A stretch of DNA of 64,000 nucleotides from an uncultured Lachnospiraceae bacterium (GTDB taxonomy: Bacteria > Bacillota > Clostridia > Lachnospirales > Lachnospiraceae): positions 1 through 64,000 of the forward strand of contig CACYPS010000009.1 in the NCBI GenBank assembly GCA_902776305.1. Direction: 5' to 3'. Below, in pieces: positions 18,786 to 26,944 of the stretch. The notes beneath the pieces are model-generated. The model searched no databases. It was not told the origin of the DNA and saw only the letters and a list, made by a program, of their open reading frames with translations. How positions within the stretch are numbered: position 1 is the first letter of the stretch; every line of letters begins with the position of its first letter. The position numbers were made by a program, and so were the translations under genes.

Positions 18786-18942
18786 ATTGTTCTCCTTTCA
18801 TCACGCCGCATTAAGCGGCTGCTGCGTCGCCTTTCGGCGAGTCTTCAGGCTGTGCTTGTGTCTGCCTGAAACGGTAACGTCAGGACGATTCCTCCGGAAC
18901 GGTATCGCCCGTTTACTAATGATGGTCGGGGATGAGCGTGAT

Positions 18943-19240
18943 GCAAAAAGAAAACGCCCTTGTCCCCATCAGAACTGAAGGGACAAGAGCGATAATAAAC
19001 TCCTGCGGTGCCACCCAACTTGACGCTTGTTGCGTCCTCTCATGCATACCATCATATGCCGGATTTTGATCACGGAGATCCTGCTCCGTCTCGCCTACTG
19101 CCCGTCCGGGGTTCGGTTCGCCCTCGGAAGCCCATTCGCACGGCATTTCTCTCCGCATTTCCACTGTCTGCGGCTCACTGGTCAGAAAGAGGTTCGTGTT
19201 ACTATTTCTTCCTCATTGGTTTGTAGCTGTATTAAGTTGT
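18943..19240 (-). promoter_or_regulatory. T-box leader, tryptophan specifier (TGG)
   Basis: On the minus strand: the specifier loop GAA-TGG-G-CTTCCGAG (TGG at 19132-19134), the T-box core GGGTGGCACCGCAGG (about 19002-19017), and a terminator whose arms (about 18953-18991) are followed by TTTTCTTTTT. It raises trpB expression when tRNA-Trp is uncharged. Confidence 0.93.
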
Positions 19241-19244
19241 TAAC

Positions 19245-19273
19245 ACTTTAACATGCTGAAATAGTCTTGTCAA
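19245..19273 (-). promoter_or_regulatory. Promoter of the trpB T-box
   Basis: Minus strand TTGACA (19268-19273), 17-base spacer, TAAAGT (19245-19250). Confidence 0.8.
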
Positions 19274-19344
19274 ATGTTATTTTGCATTTTTTACAGGAGA
19301 CGAAGACCGCACGGTAATAACGCGCGGCCTTGCGATGGAATCCA

Positions 19345-21102
19345 TTATTCAAAATCCAGATAAGCACCCTTCATCGGCGACGCAGCATGCTCCGCGAACA
19401 GCCTCAGCGCGCCCCTCTTATACTTCATCGGCTTCGGCTGCCAGTTCTTCTTACGCTCGGCAAGGATCTCGTCCATCTCTTCCGGAGTCTTTCTCTCGCC
19501 CTTTACGCCGACGATCTCAAGAACTCTTTCCATGACGTCCAGATGGATGAGGTCGCCTTCCTCGACCAGGGCGATCGGTCCGCCGCTCTGAGCTTCCGGA
19601 CTGCAGTGTCCGATGACAGGTCCTGTGGATGCGCCGGAGAATCTGCCGTCTGTGATCAGCGCAATCGTTCTTCCGAGCTCCTTGTCAGAGGAGATAGCCT
19701 CCGATGTGTAGAACATTTCAGGCATACCGGATGCCTTGGGGCCCTCGTATCTGATGAAAACGGCATCCCCGGGATTTACTCTGTGATGAAGGACCGCGTC
19801 AATGCATTCCTCCTCGCTATCGAACGGTCTCGCGTTCAGAACAGCGCTGAACATCTCTTTCGGGCAGGCGGTGTGCTTGATGACCGCGCCTTCCGGTGCC
19901 AGATTTCCTTTGAGGATCGCGATGGATCCGTCTGTTCCGATTGCTTTGTCGAACGGTCTGATGATATCTTCCTTCGTGATATGACTTCCGTATCTCTCGT
20001 TGGCCTTGTCCAGCCAGCCCTGGCATCTCTCGTAGAAGCCGTTCTGTTTCAGCTCTTCCAGGTTCTCGCCGAGCGTCTTGCCTGTCACGGTCATGACGTC
20101 CAGATGAAGAACGCTCTTGATTTCCTCCATGATTGCGGGTACGCCGCCTGCATAGTAGAAGAACTCTGCCGGCCATCTGCCTGCCGGACGGACATCCAGC
20201 AGATAGTGTGCGCCTCTGTGGAGTTTGTCAAATGTCTCCCCTGTTATCTCGATTCCGTATTCATGGGCGATTGCCGGGATGTGCATCAGTGCATTTGTGG
20301 AACCGGAGATAGCGGCGTGGACCATGATGGCATTTTCAAAACTGTCCATGGTTACGATATCTGACGGTTTTAAGCCGATTTTGGCAAGCTTTACGGCCTG
20401 TTTTCCGGCATTCTTTGCGTACTGGATAAGATCCGGACTGGTCGCCGGCAGAAGTGCGCTGCCCGGCAGTGCAAGTCCGAGGGCTTCCGCCATGATCTGC
20501 ATGGTGGACGCGGTTCCGATGAATGAGCAGGCGCCGCAGCTCGGACATGCGTTGTGCTTAGCCCATGTCAGCTTTGCCTCATCGATCTCACCGCGCTCAT
20601 ACTGAGCGGAGTACATACCCAGCTGTTCGAGTGTGAGCATGTCCGGGCCTGCTGCCATTGTTCCGCCGGTCACGACGACGGACGGAATATCAACGCGGGC
20701 AAGTCCGATCAGATTGCCGGGCATTCCCTTGTCGCAGCTCGCAATGTAGACGCCTGCGTCGAACGGCGTGGCATTGGCCTGAATCTCAATCATATTGGCG
20801 ATCATCTCGCGGCTGCAGAGCGAGTAATTGATGCCGTCGTTTCCCTGGCTCTCGCCGTCGCACATATCGGTCGTAAAATAGCGGGCACCGTATCCTCCCT
20901 CCTCGCGGACGCCTTCGCGGGCAGCCTCCACGAGTTTGTTCAGGTGTCCTGAGCCCGGGTGACTGTCACCGAATGTACTCTCAATAAATACCTGGATCTT
21001 TCCGAGATCTTCCGGTTTCCAGCCGGTACCGATGCGGAGCGGGTCGAGTTCAGGTGCATTTGCGCGGAATACCTGGCTTGGCATTTCCTTAATATTCTTC
21101 AT
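19345..21102 (-). CDS. IlvD/Edd-family dehydratase, probable sugar-acid dehydratase
   Basis: About 585 residues. Iron-sulfur ligands appear as DMCDGESQG, ASCDKGMPGNL and PSCGACSFIGTA, the pattern of the IlvD/Edd family, which dehydrates dihydroxyacids to 2-keto(-3-deoxy) acids. The true IlvD substrate is dihydroxyisovalerate, but this gene lies with a LarA-family enzyme, a polyol-type dehydrogenase, a GntP permease and a DapA-family aldolase, so an aldonate is the better guess. Of two Mets, the one at 21102 is chosen because GGAGG lies five bases upstream. It is the last gene of a three-gene minus operon. Confidence 0.88.
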   Translation of the reverse strand: MKNIKEMPSQVFRANAPELDPLRIGTGWKPEDLGKIQVFIESTFGDSHPGSGHLNKLVEAAREGVREEGGYGARYFTTDMCDGESQGNDGINYSLCSREMIANMIEIQANATPFDAGVYIASCDKGMPGNLIGLARVDIPSVVVTGGTMAAGPDMLTLEQLGMYSAQYERGEIDEAKLTWAKHNACPSCGACSFIGTASTMQIMAEALGLALPGSALLPATSPDLIQYAKNAGKQAVKLAKIGLKPSDIVTMDSFENAIMVHAAISGSTNALMHIPAIAHEYGIEITGETFDKLHRGAHYLLDVRPAGRWPAEFFYYAGGVPAIMEEIKSVLHLDVMTVTGKTLGENLEELKQNGFYERCQGWLDKANERYGSHITKEDIIRPFDKAIGTDGSIAILKGNLAPEGAVIKHTACPKEMFSAVLNARPFDSEEECIDAVLHHRVNPGDAVFIRYEGPKASGMPEMFYTSEAISSDKELGRTIALITDGRFSGASTGPVIGHCSPEAQSGGPIALVEEGDLIHLDVMERVLEIVGVKGERKTPEEMDEILAERKKNWQPKPMKYKRGALRLFAEHAASPMKGAYLDFE

Positions 21103-21254
21103 GGCATCCTCCATATAAATTCAGATTGGCATTGCGCCATCGATCTGCTGACAGGTTTGAGCGCAGCAGCAATGGCAGTCTCTGCCCTTATTTAACAGAT
21201 TCAAATTCTTTTATATACTTGCAGCTTTGTAAGCGCGTCATCTCGAAGCGGAAG

Positions 21255-21385
21255 TTCTTCAATCGTCGCACTTCCGTAGGCATAGCGCCGGTAATCTGTC
21301 TTCGGTTGTCGCGTTTCCGGAGCCGGATCGCCGGCAACCTGCCTTCAGTCGTCGCACTTCCAGAGTCCGAGCGCCGGCGTCCCGA
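21255..21385. repeat. Threefold degenerate tandem repeat at the larA-like gene end
   Basis: Three units of about 43-46 bases, each with a TCGTCGCACTTCC-like start and a GCGCCGGC-like end. One unit encodes the last codons of the LarA-family gene; two more follow after its stop. They vary by several bases each. Confidence 0.7.
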
Positions 21386-22643
21386 CAAAATAGATTTCCT
21401 CGCCGTCCGGAAGGACGTTCCAGCCCTCTTTGAGCTTTGCGGGATCGTAACGCTTTGTGATCTTATCGTAATCGGCCCAGTTATAGCCGACGCTCTCGAT
21501 TTCTTCCCGGCTCATATATTCCGGCTTTGTGGCGTAGGTGATCGTAAATCTGCCTTCGCTGGATCCCTGCATGAGGTGGGCTGCAGCCATGAGTCTGCCC
21601 TCAAAAACGCCCTGACGATACAGCTCAAGGATGTGGTCCGTGCCGGTGTAGCCGTAGGTGCGGGTCATTTTATCCATCTCCTCATTTTCACCGAAAGATT
21701 TCACTCCTGGTGCAAGGACTATGAGCTCGCCGCCGTCCTCGATGATCATTCTCGTGCGGTAAACGCCTTTGTTACCGACCCAAGTGGTCTTGAGCTCGGT
21801 GGGTTCCAGATAGGTGACGACTTTTTTAGCCCGCCTTTCCACATGGAAGATGTTGAGTTTCTGAGAGAGGGCGGCTGCATTTTCAAATGGCCGTCTGCTC
21901 TCGCCTATGTACAGACCCCTGAGGGTGACCTCCTCGTTTTCGCTCGTCGTGACGGTCTGCAGGTAGACCATCGGAATAATCCCGTCCACAAAATGCTGCT
22001 GAGCATAGTCATACAACTTTCTTGCCGGACTGTCAGTCACGCCCAGAGCCTTTTCCATACCGCAGATCGCACTCAGCATGTGAGATTTGTTGATCATTTC
22101 ACGTCCGCCGGTTCCGACGAATATGTTCTTGGAGTAGTTGGCCATACCCACCACCTCGTGCGGAACGACCTGTCCGACTGAGAAGATGATATCGTAGCCG
22201 CCATCGACAAGTAAATGATTTACTTCCACGTCGATCTGTTCCGGGAAGAGTCCGTTGCTGATTTCGGAGCACACTTCAGCCGGAACGAATCCCAGACGGA
22301 CGGTATCTGTCTGCCAGTGATGGACGATGATTCTGTCTCTGGGGACAACGTCTCCGAAGAATTTGTCCAGTTCTTCTTCCGTCATCGGCATATGCGTGCC
22401 GAGAGCCGGCATGACGTCGGTGTGGATGCGCTCGTCCTCGGAACGTCCTTCGTTCATCTTCTCGATCTTTTTGTAGATCACCTGTGTGATGATACCCGCA
22501 TAGGAATAACATCTGGTGTAATCGGGCGGGATAATCAGGACTTTCTTTATGTCAGGGAACTGGGCGAGCATCCTGTCGATCATATCATCCAGCTGCGAAG
22601 CGGAGATGCCGTTTTTTTCTTCTGTTAGATATAATTCATTCAT
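21345..22643 (-). CDS. LarA-family nickel-pincer racemase/epimerase (DUF2088)
   Basis: About 432 residues. Catalytic features of LarA are present: ALGTHMPMTEEE (His108-type motif), and PHEVVGMANYSKNIF with His and Lys ten residues apart, as in LarA His174/Lys184, followed by a further His in INKSHML. LarA homologues interconvert 2-hydroxyacids using a nickel-pincer nucleotide; known members act on lactate, malate, phenyllactate and gluconate. Neighbours suggest aldonate epimerisation. LarB, LarC and LarE for cofactor synthesis are not in this window. The upstream GTG at 22652 is rejected: GAAAGGTG fits the ATG at 22643. Confidence 0.85.
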   Translation of the reverse strand: MNELYLTEEKNGISASQLDDMIDRMLAQFPDIKKVLIIPPDYTRCYSYAGIITQVIYKKIEKMNEGRSEDERIHTDVMPALGTHMPMTEEELDKFFGDVVPRDRIIVHHWQTDTVRLGFVPAEVCSEISNGLFPEQIDVEVNHLLVDGGYDIIFSVGQVVPHEVVGMANYSKNIFVGTGGREMINKSHMLSAICGMEKALGVTDSPARKLYDYAQQHFVDGIIPMVYLQTVTTSENEEVTLRGLYIGESRRPFENAAALSQKLNIFHVERRAKKVVTYLEPTELKTTWVGNKGVYRTRMIIEDGGELIVLAPGVKSFGENEEMDKMTRTYGYTGTDHILELYRQGVFEGRLMAAAHLMQGSSEGRFTITYATKPEYMSREEIESVGYNWADYDKITKRYDPAKLKEGWNVLPDGEEIYFVGTPALGLWKCDD

Positions 22644-22691
22644 TTTGAACACCTTTCGAGCCTAAGTCTAAGAGAAGTTTCAATTTTCACA

Positions 22692-22737
22692 TTCGTTATA
22701 GACTCACGTCACAAGAATTCTGCTTCAACGATTAAAC
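22692..22737. repeat. Dispersed repeat family B copy
   Basis: Contains GACTCACGTCACAAGAATTCTGC and ATTAAA, closely matching 63318-63361. It fills the gap between the dehydrogenase and the LarA-family gene, inside an operon. Confidence 0.6.
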
Positions 22738-23757
22738 CCCTACGTTCACAACGACCTTCAGGTAGTTGCCCGGATTCTTTTCGATATCGATAATAGTTTC
22801 GGGTGCTTCATCCATCGAGACTGTCTTTGTCAGGATCTTGCGAATATCAACCTTTCCGGACATGATCAGTTCGATAGCCTCCTCGAACTCGCCCGCACTT
22901 GTTCTCGCTCCGCGGATGTCGACTTCCTTCTTTGTGATGACATCTGTAGGAATAGAAGTTTCATTCTTGGGCCATCCCGTGAAGGTGATGCGGCCTGCAT
23001 TGCTCACGATGTCGAGAGTCTGGCGGATGCATACATTTGCACCTGTGCACTCCATGACAAGCTGTGCCATGTTTCCGTCGGTGATCTCGGCGACGCGGGA
23101 TACGACATCTTCCTTACCGGAATTAATGGTGTACTCAACGCCCACGCTCGTTGCGAAGTCCAGTCTCTCCTGGACAAGGTCGATAATGATTGCATGTGCG
23201 CCATAAGCCTCAGCTGTCATTGCAGCGAGAACGCCGATCGTGCCTGCACCGTAGATTGCCACATATTCGCCGGCTTTCAGGGAACCCCTGTGTACGCCGT
23301 GAAGTGAGATTGTGAGCGGCTCTGCCATGGCTGCCAGAGTCCAGTCCATGTCATCCGGCATTTTTACGAGCATATCGGCCGGATGTGTAAAGTACTCGGC
23401 CATACCGCCGTCCACATGAACGCCGAGAACATGAAGATCGGTACAGCAGTTGGTTTTTCCGATCGAGCAGGGATAGCAGTGTCCGCAGTAGAGATAGGGA
23501 TCCACGATGACACGGTCTCCGACTTTAAATCCCTTCGGGTTGTTCTCCTCGTCGATCTCTTCAATAATACCTGCCAGCTCATGACCGATGACTCTGGGGT
23601 AGGAGACGAGTCCGTTCGTTCCTCTGAACGCGCCGATGTCGCTGCCGCAGATACCTGCTGTCATAATCTTGATAAGTGCCTGGCCTTTGCCGCAGATCGG
23701 CTTGTCCTGTTCTACGCATGCTACATTCCATGGTTTCTCATATTTGATAGCTTTCAT
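22732..23757 (-). CDS. Zinc-dependent alcohol/polyol dehydrogenase
   Basis: A medium-chain dehydrogenase of about 341 residues. Catalytic zinc ligands lie in CGSDIGAF and GHELAG, structural zinc cysteines in CGHCYPCSIGKTNC, and the NAD-binding loop in YGAGTIGVLAA. It resembles the sorbitol, L-threonine and hexonate (gulonate/idonate) dehydrogenases that act in sugar-acid pathways. The start at 23757 follows AAGGAG; the longer frame to 23781 lacks a site. It is the first gene of the minus-strand operon, transcribed from the operator-bearing promoter at 24048-24076. Confidence 0.88.
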   Translation of the reverse strand: MKAIKYEKPWNVACVEQDKPICGKGQALIKIMTAGICGSDIGAFRGTNGLVSYPRVIGHELAGIIEEIDEENNPKGFKVGDRVIVDPYLYCGHCYPCSIGKTNCCTDLHVLGVHVDGGMAEYFTHPADMLVKMPDDMDWTLAAMAEPLTISLHGVHRGSLKAGEYVAIYGAGTIGVLAAMTAEAYGAHAIIIDLVQERLDFATSVGVEYTINSGKEDVVSRVAEITDGNMAQLVMECTGANVCIRQTLDIVSNAGRITFTGWPKNETSIPTDVITKKEVDIRGARTSAGEFEEAIELIMSGKVDIRKILTKTVSMDEAPETIIDIEKNPGNYLKVVVNVGV

Positions 23758-24047
23758 TACTGTTCTCCTTCTACTTTTCACACATTATTCTCGGATACGC
23801 CTTATCGCGTGTTCGCAATTATTCGGAAGATCTGCATCCGGCCGATCCGGAAAAGTACTGCGCATCTTCCTGAGACTTAAGTTTCGTCTGTCGGGATCGA
23901 ACCTTCTTTATTAATGAATGAAAATGTTTCCTGCGGTCTGTTCGATATCTTCCTGTACTGATTAAGAAAAGAATCCAGGCGGTGAAAACTCAGAAGGGGA
24001 ACAGGGGATTCCTGCGAATTCGTGCCTCTTTCAATTTCTATGATACA

Positions 24048-24076
24048 ATCATAACATCAGACGTCATATGATACAA
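24048..24076 (-). promoter_or_regulatory. Divergent promoter 1 with operator in spacer
   Basis: Minus strand TTGTAT (24071-24076), 17-base spacer, TATGAT (24048-24053). The spacer and edges contain ACATCAGACGTCATATG (24054-24070), repeated exactly in the opposite-facing promoter at 24214. A repressor bound here would block the dehydrogenase-LarA-dehydratase operon. Confidence 0.65.
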
Positions 24077-24213
24077 GCCGGAATATCTTCCATATTTACA
24101 GCTGAGAATTTGGCAAATTAGCACAAAATCTACAGGATGAGGGCAATATATACAAAAAAGAAGGTGTTCCGGTATGCAGAAATGACAATTCTGAGATTCT
24201 TTCAAAAACGGTA

Positions 24214-24242
24214 TTGACATCAGACGTCATATGTCTTATATT
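24214..24242 (+). promoter_or_regulatory. Divergent promoter 2 with the same operator in spacer
   Basis: TTGACA (24214-24219), 17-base spacer, TATATT (24237-24242). The 17-base box ACATCAGACGTCATATG (24217-24233) is identical to that of divergent promoter 1. It drives gntP. The GntR-family protein at 26198 is the obvious candidate regulator. The rest of 23758-24369 holds no other gene that I see. Confidence 0.75.
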
Positions 24243-24369
24243 GAACTCAACAAATCTGAACGCCCAAAGCAAAGGGGAACTGCAAGGGCGGCACATCTGA
24301 AAGAGACCGGGACGCCGGCCGGATCAGAGCAGCTTATAACAGGCACATGATAAAAGGGAGACAAGCTTT

Positions 24370-25734
24370 ATGTTAATGGTAATTTTTCTTATCTCAATTG
24401 CAGTGCTGCTTTTCTGCATCATTAAGTTGAAACTCAATGCATTCGTAGCACTCCTTGTTACAGCGTACGGTACCGGCATCGCATGTATGATGCCTCTGGC
24501 AGATGTCTCGGACGTCGTTACAAATAAATTCGGATCCACACTCGGCGGTATCGGTATCGTCACCGGCCTCGGCGTTATGCTCGGTATGTTCATGTACGAG
24601 TCCGGCGGTATTGACAATATCGCGAACGGTATTCTGAAAGCGCTCGGCGATGAAAAGTCACAGTTCGCAGTTGCCGTATCCGGATTTATCACCGGTATTC
24701 CGGTTTTCGGTGATGTCGTTTACATCATGTTCGCTCCGATGCTCCGCGTTCTTTCCAAGAGGACCGGCTACTCCATGACAGGTTATGCCTGTGCGATCTC
24801 CGTTGCTACTACATGTACATTTGCCCTGGTTCTTCCGACGGCACCGCCTCTTGCAGTTGCCGAGAATATGGGCATCAATGTCGGTATCTTCTTCTTCTAC
24901 GCACTGATCTCCGCATTTGTAGGTATGTTCATCGGCGGTATCATTTACGGCGGTTTCCTTAACAGACAGGATCGCAAAGCCGGAAAGACCTGGGATTTCT
25001 CCGATATGGATGCTGAAATCGAAGCAGCTACCAAAGAGACCGGCAAAGAAAGCGGAAAACCGAAGATGAGCGCAGGCCTTGCTCTTTCCATCCTTCTGGT
25101 TCCGATTCTTCTGATCCTCTTCGGCTCATTCGGACCTATGTTCCTTCCGGAAGGCGGTTTCCTGGACATCATTAAATTCCTCGGTTCAAAGAACGTAGCT
25201 ATGACGATCGGCGTTCTCTACGGAGCGGTTGTCGCCCGTCCTTATCTGCAGCGTTCCATTACAGACATTATGTCTGACGGCGCTGACAAGGTAGGTCTTA
25301 TTCTCCTGATCACCGGTGCCGGCGGAGCTTACGGCGGAATCCTTCAGGCGTCCGGTATCGCTGACTTTATCACAGGTTTCTTCGGAAACTTCAACATCCC
25401 GATCCTTGTACTCTGCTTCGTGATCTCTCAGGTCCTTCGCTGCGCACAGGGTTCCACAACAGTTGCTCTTACAACGACATCCGCAATCATGGCAAGTGCT
25501 GCCGCAACATCAGGCGTGTCTCCGATTCTTTGCGCAATCGCTATCTGCGCAGGCGGCATCGGACTCTCACTCCCGAATGACTCCGGTTTCTGGGCAATTT
25601 CCAGATTCTTCCATATCGATGTCACGGATACGATCCGCGGCTGGACGCTCGGCGGTTTCGTGGCAGGCGTTTCCATCCTGATTTTCGCCTGCATCCTGAG
25701 TCTGTTCCAGGGTGTACTTCCGGGATTGATGTGA
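24370..25734 (+). CDS. GntP-family gluconate/aldonate permease
   Basis: A 454-residue integral membrane transporter with about 12-14 hydrophobic segments. VVTNKFGSTLGGIGIVTGLG, the GIPVFGDVVYIMF segment and LPTAPPLAVAENMG are characteristic GntP-family blocks, proton-coupled uptake of gluconate and related acids. AAAAGGGAG precedes the ATG. It is divergent from the catabolic operon under a shared operator, which fits import of the substrate consumed by that operon. Confidence 0.9.
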   Translation: MLMVIFLISIAVLLFCIIKLKLNAFVALLVTAYGTGIACMMPLADVSDVVTNKFGSTLGGIGIVTGLGVMLGMFMYESGGIDNIANGILKALGDEKSQFAVAVSGFITGIPVFGDVVYIMFAPMLRVLSKRTGYSMTGYACAISVATTCTFALVLPTAPPLAVAENMGINVGIFFFYALISAFVGMFIGGIIYGGFLNRQDRKAGKTWDFSDMDAEIEAATKETGKESGKPKMSAGLALSILLVPILLILFGSFGPMFLPEGGFLDIIKFLGSKNVAMTIGVLYGAVVARPYLQRSITDIMSDGADKVGLILLITGAGGAYGGILQASGIADFITGFFGNFNIPILVLCFVISQVLRCAQGSTTVALTTTSAIMASAAATSGVSPILCAIAICAGGIGLSLPNDSGFWAISRFFHIDVTDTIRGWTLGGFVAGVSILIFACILSLFQGVLPGLM

Positions 25735-25829
25735 TCTCTGTCGCAGAAATCTTGTGACGTGAGTCTAAGATATAGGATACAAAATAGAATAGATTTCTTA
25801 ATCACAGGAAAACATGAGATAAGATGCAG

Positions 25830-25852
25830 AACCAGACATATGATGTCTGGTT
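25830..25852. promoter_or_regulatory. Inverted repeat after gntP, operator-like or weak terminator
   Basis: AACCAGAC (25830-25837) and GTCTGGTT (25845-25852) around ATATGAT. The inner AGACATATGATGTCT resembles the divergent-promoter box (CAGACGTCATATG), so it may be a third regulator site. No T-run follows. Confidence 0.4.
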
Positions 25853-25947
25853 CGCATCATATCGTAAACAATCGGGTTCTTTTCGCGTAAAACGGAAAAA
25901 ATATCTATGTTTTAGTAAAGTTTTATTCGGATTAATTCGATTTTAGT

Positions 25948-26009
25948 GAATGACTGTCATTCGTAATGTATGACGTGTCCTTGAATTTAGTCATAACTTC
26001 CAATATACT
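25948..26009 (+). promoter_or_regulatory. Promoter and palindrome upstream of the GntR gene
   Basis: TTGAAT (25981-25986), 17-base spacer, TATACT (26004-26009). Just upstream is a perfect palindrome, GAATGACTGTCATTC (25948-25962), a candidate operator. Confidence 0.55.
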
Positions 26010-26072
26010 ATGTACAAAGAGTATTAGAAATCTGAACTTCCCACTCCATACGTAGATTACAGTCGAAATCGA

Positions 26073-26140
26073 TCAAGAACGCCTCGGCGTTATTACCGCG
26101 CCGCGCATGGTGCGAAGCACCTTCCTTAATGCGCGGCTGC
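26073..26140. repeat. Compound repeat A, copy 1
   Basis: A 68-base element matching 63142-63209 at all but two positions, same orientation. It combines the AAGAACGCC/GGCGTT palindrome with a second hairpin (CCGCGCAT...ATGCGCGG). It ends 57 bases before the GntR start codon. Confidence 0.85.
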
Positions 26141-26197
26141 CGGCGAGATAAGATACGAAGCGGGGAGTATGAGTTATGAATTAGAATGAGGTCAGTC

Positions 26198-26944
26198 ATG
26201 GATGAGTCCAATTTTCAGAATGTAACAAATAATAATCTCCCTCTCCCTGAAAGGGCAGCAGATCAGATCACACAGCTTATTATCAACAGTAATCTGCAGA
26301 GCGGCGACAAGCTCCCGAATGAGTTCGAACTGGGTTCGCTTCTGAATGTCGGACGCGGAACTATCCGGGAGGCCGTCAAGATCCTTGTGGCGCGCAATAT
26401 CCTGACCATAAAGAGAGGTAAGGGTACGTTTATCGCCAATCATCCCGGGAGGGTCGAGGATCCGTTCGGATTTGCATTTTATACGGACCGGTTGAAACTG
26501 GCCTTTGACTTGTGGGAAGTCAGAATGCAGTTGGAGCCCTGGGTGGCATCTATGGCAGCGCAGCGTGCAACAGAAAGAGACATCGAGGAAATTAAGGCCA
26601 GATGTGAGGATGTTGAGCGCGATATAAGGAGCGGCGTTGACCATCTTTCCGACGATGTCAGACTACATATAAGTATTGCCAGATGTACAAGGAATGATGT
26701 GGTTCCGAATCTGATCCCTGTTATTACATACTCGGTCGGTTTGTTCGGGGCCCTGAATCAGAATCGGCTGCGTGAGGAGACGATTGTAACACACAGAGCA
26801 ATCGTAGACGCGATAGCCGGTCATGATTCCGAGGCGGCTCGGATAGCTATGATTCAGCATCTTCTGTCCAATAAAGCGACGCTGGATGAGGAGGCGGAGA
26901 AATCGAAAGAACGGGGAGAGGACTTAAAGGAGAACTTACCATGA
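26198..26944 (+). CDS. GntR-family transcriptional regulator, FadR/FCD subfamily
   Basis: About 248 residues. An N-terminal winged helix (about residues 14-70: QSGDKLPNEFELGSLLNVGR and TIREAVKILVARNIL) is followed by an FCD ligand-binding domain (about 90-225) with His residues in HISIAR, THRAIVDAI and AGHDSEAA placed as in metal/ligand-binding FCD pockets. It probably represses the sugar-acid genes until the acid is present. The Met at 26198 follows GAGGTC at good spacing; 26186 has weaker support. Its stop overlaps the aldolase start (ATGA). Confidence 0.88.
   Translation: MDESNFQNVTNNNLPLPERAADQITQLIINSNLQSGDKLPNEFELGSLLNVGRGTIREAVKILVARNILTIKRGKGTFIANHPGRVEDPFGFAFYTDRLKLAFDLWEVRMQLEPWVASMAAQRATERDIEEIKARCEDVERDIRSGVDHLSDDVRLHISIARCTRNDVVPNLIPVITYSVGLFGALNQNRLREETIVTHRAIVDAIAGHDSEAARIAMIQHLLSNKATLDEEAEKSKERGEDLKENLP

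Noticed and set aside
17607-18869. Long antisense open frame (420 codons) opposite trpB
   Set aside because: Composition is a shadow of the trpB codons; no ribosome site, no recognisable domain, and trpB is unambiguous.
19330-20364. Antisense open frame opposite the dehydratase
   Set aside because: Shadow of a strongly coding, conserved gene on the other strand.
19345-21102. Housekeeping IlvD of branched-chain amino-acid synthesis
   Set aside because: Family membership fits, but the neighbours are sugar-acid genes and no ilv genes are present. Not excluded, just less likely.
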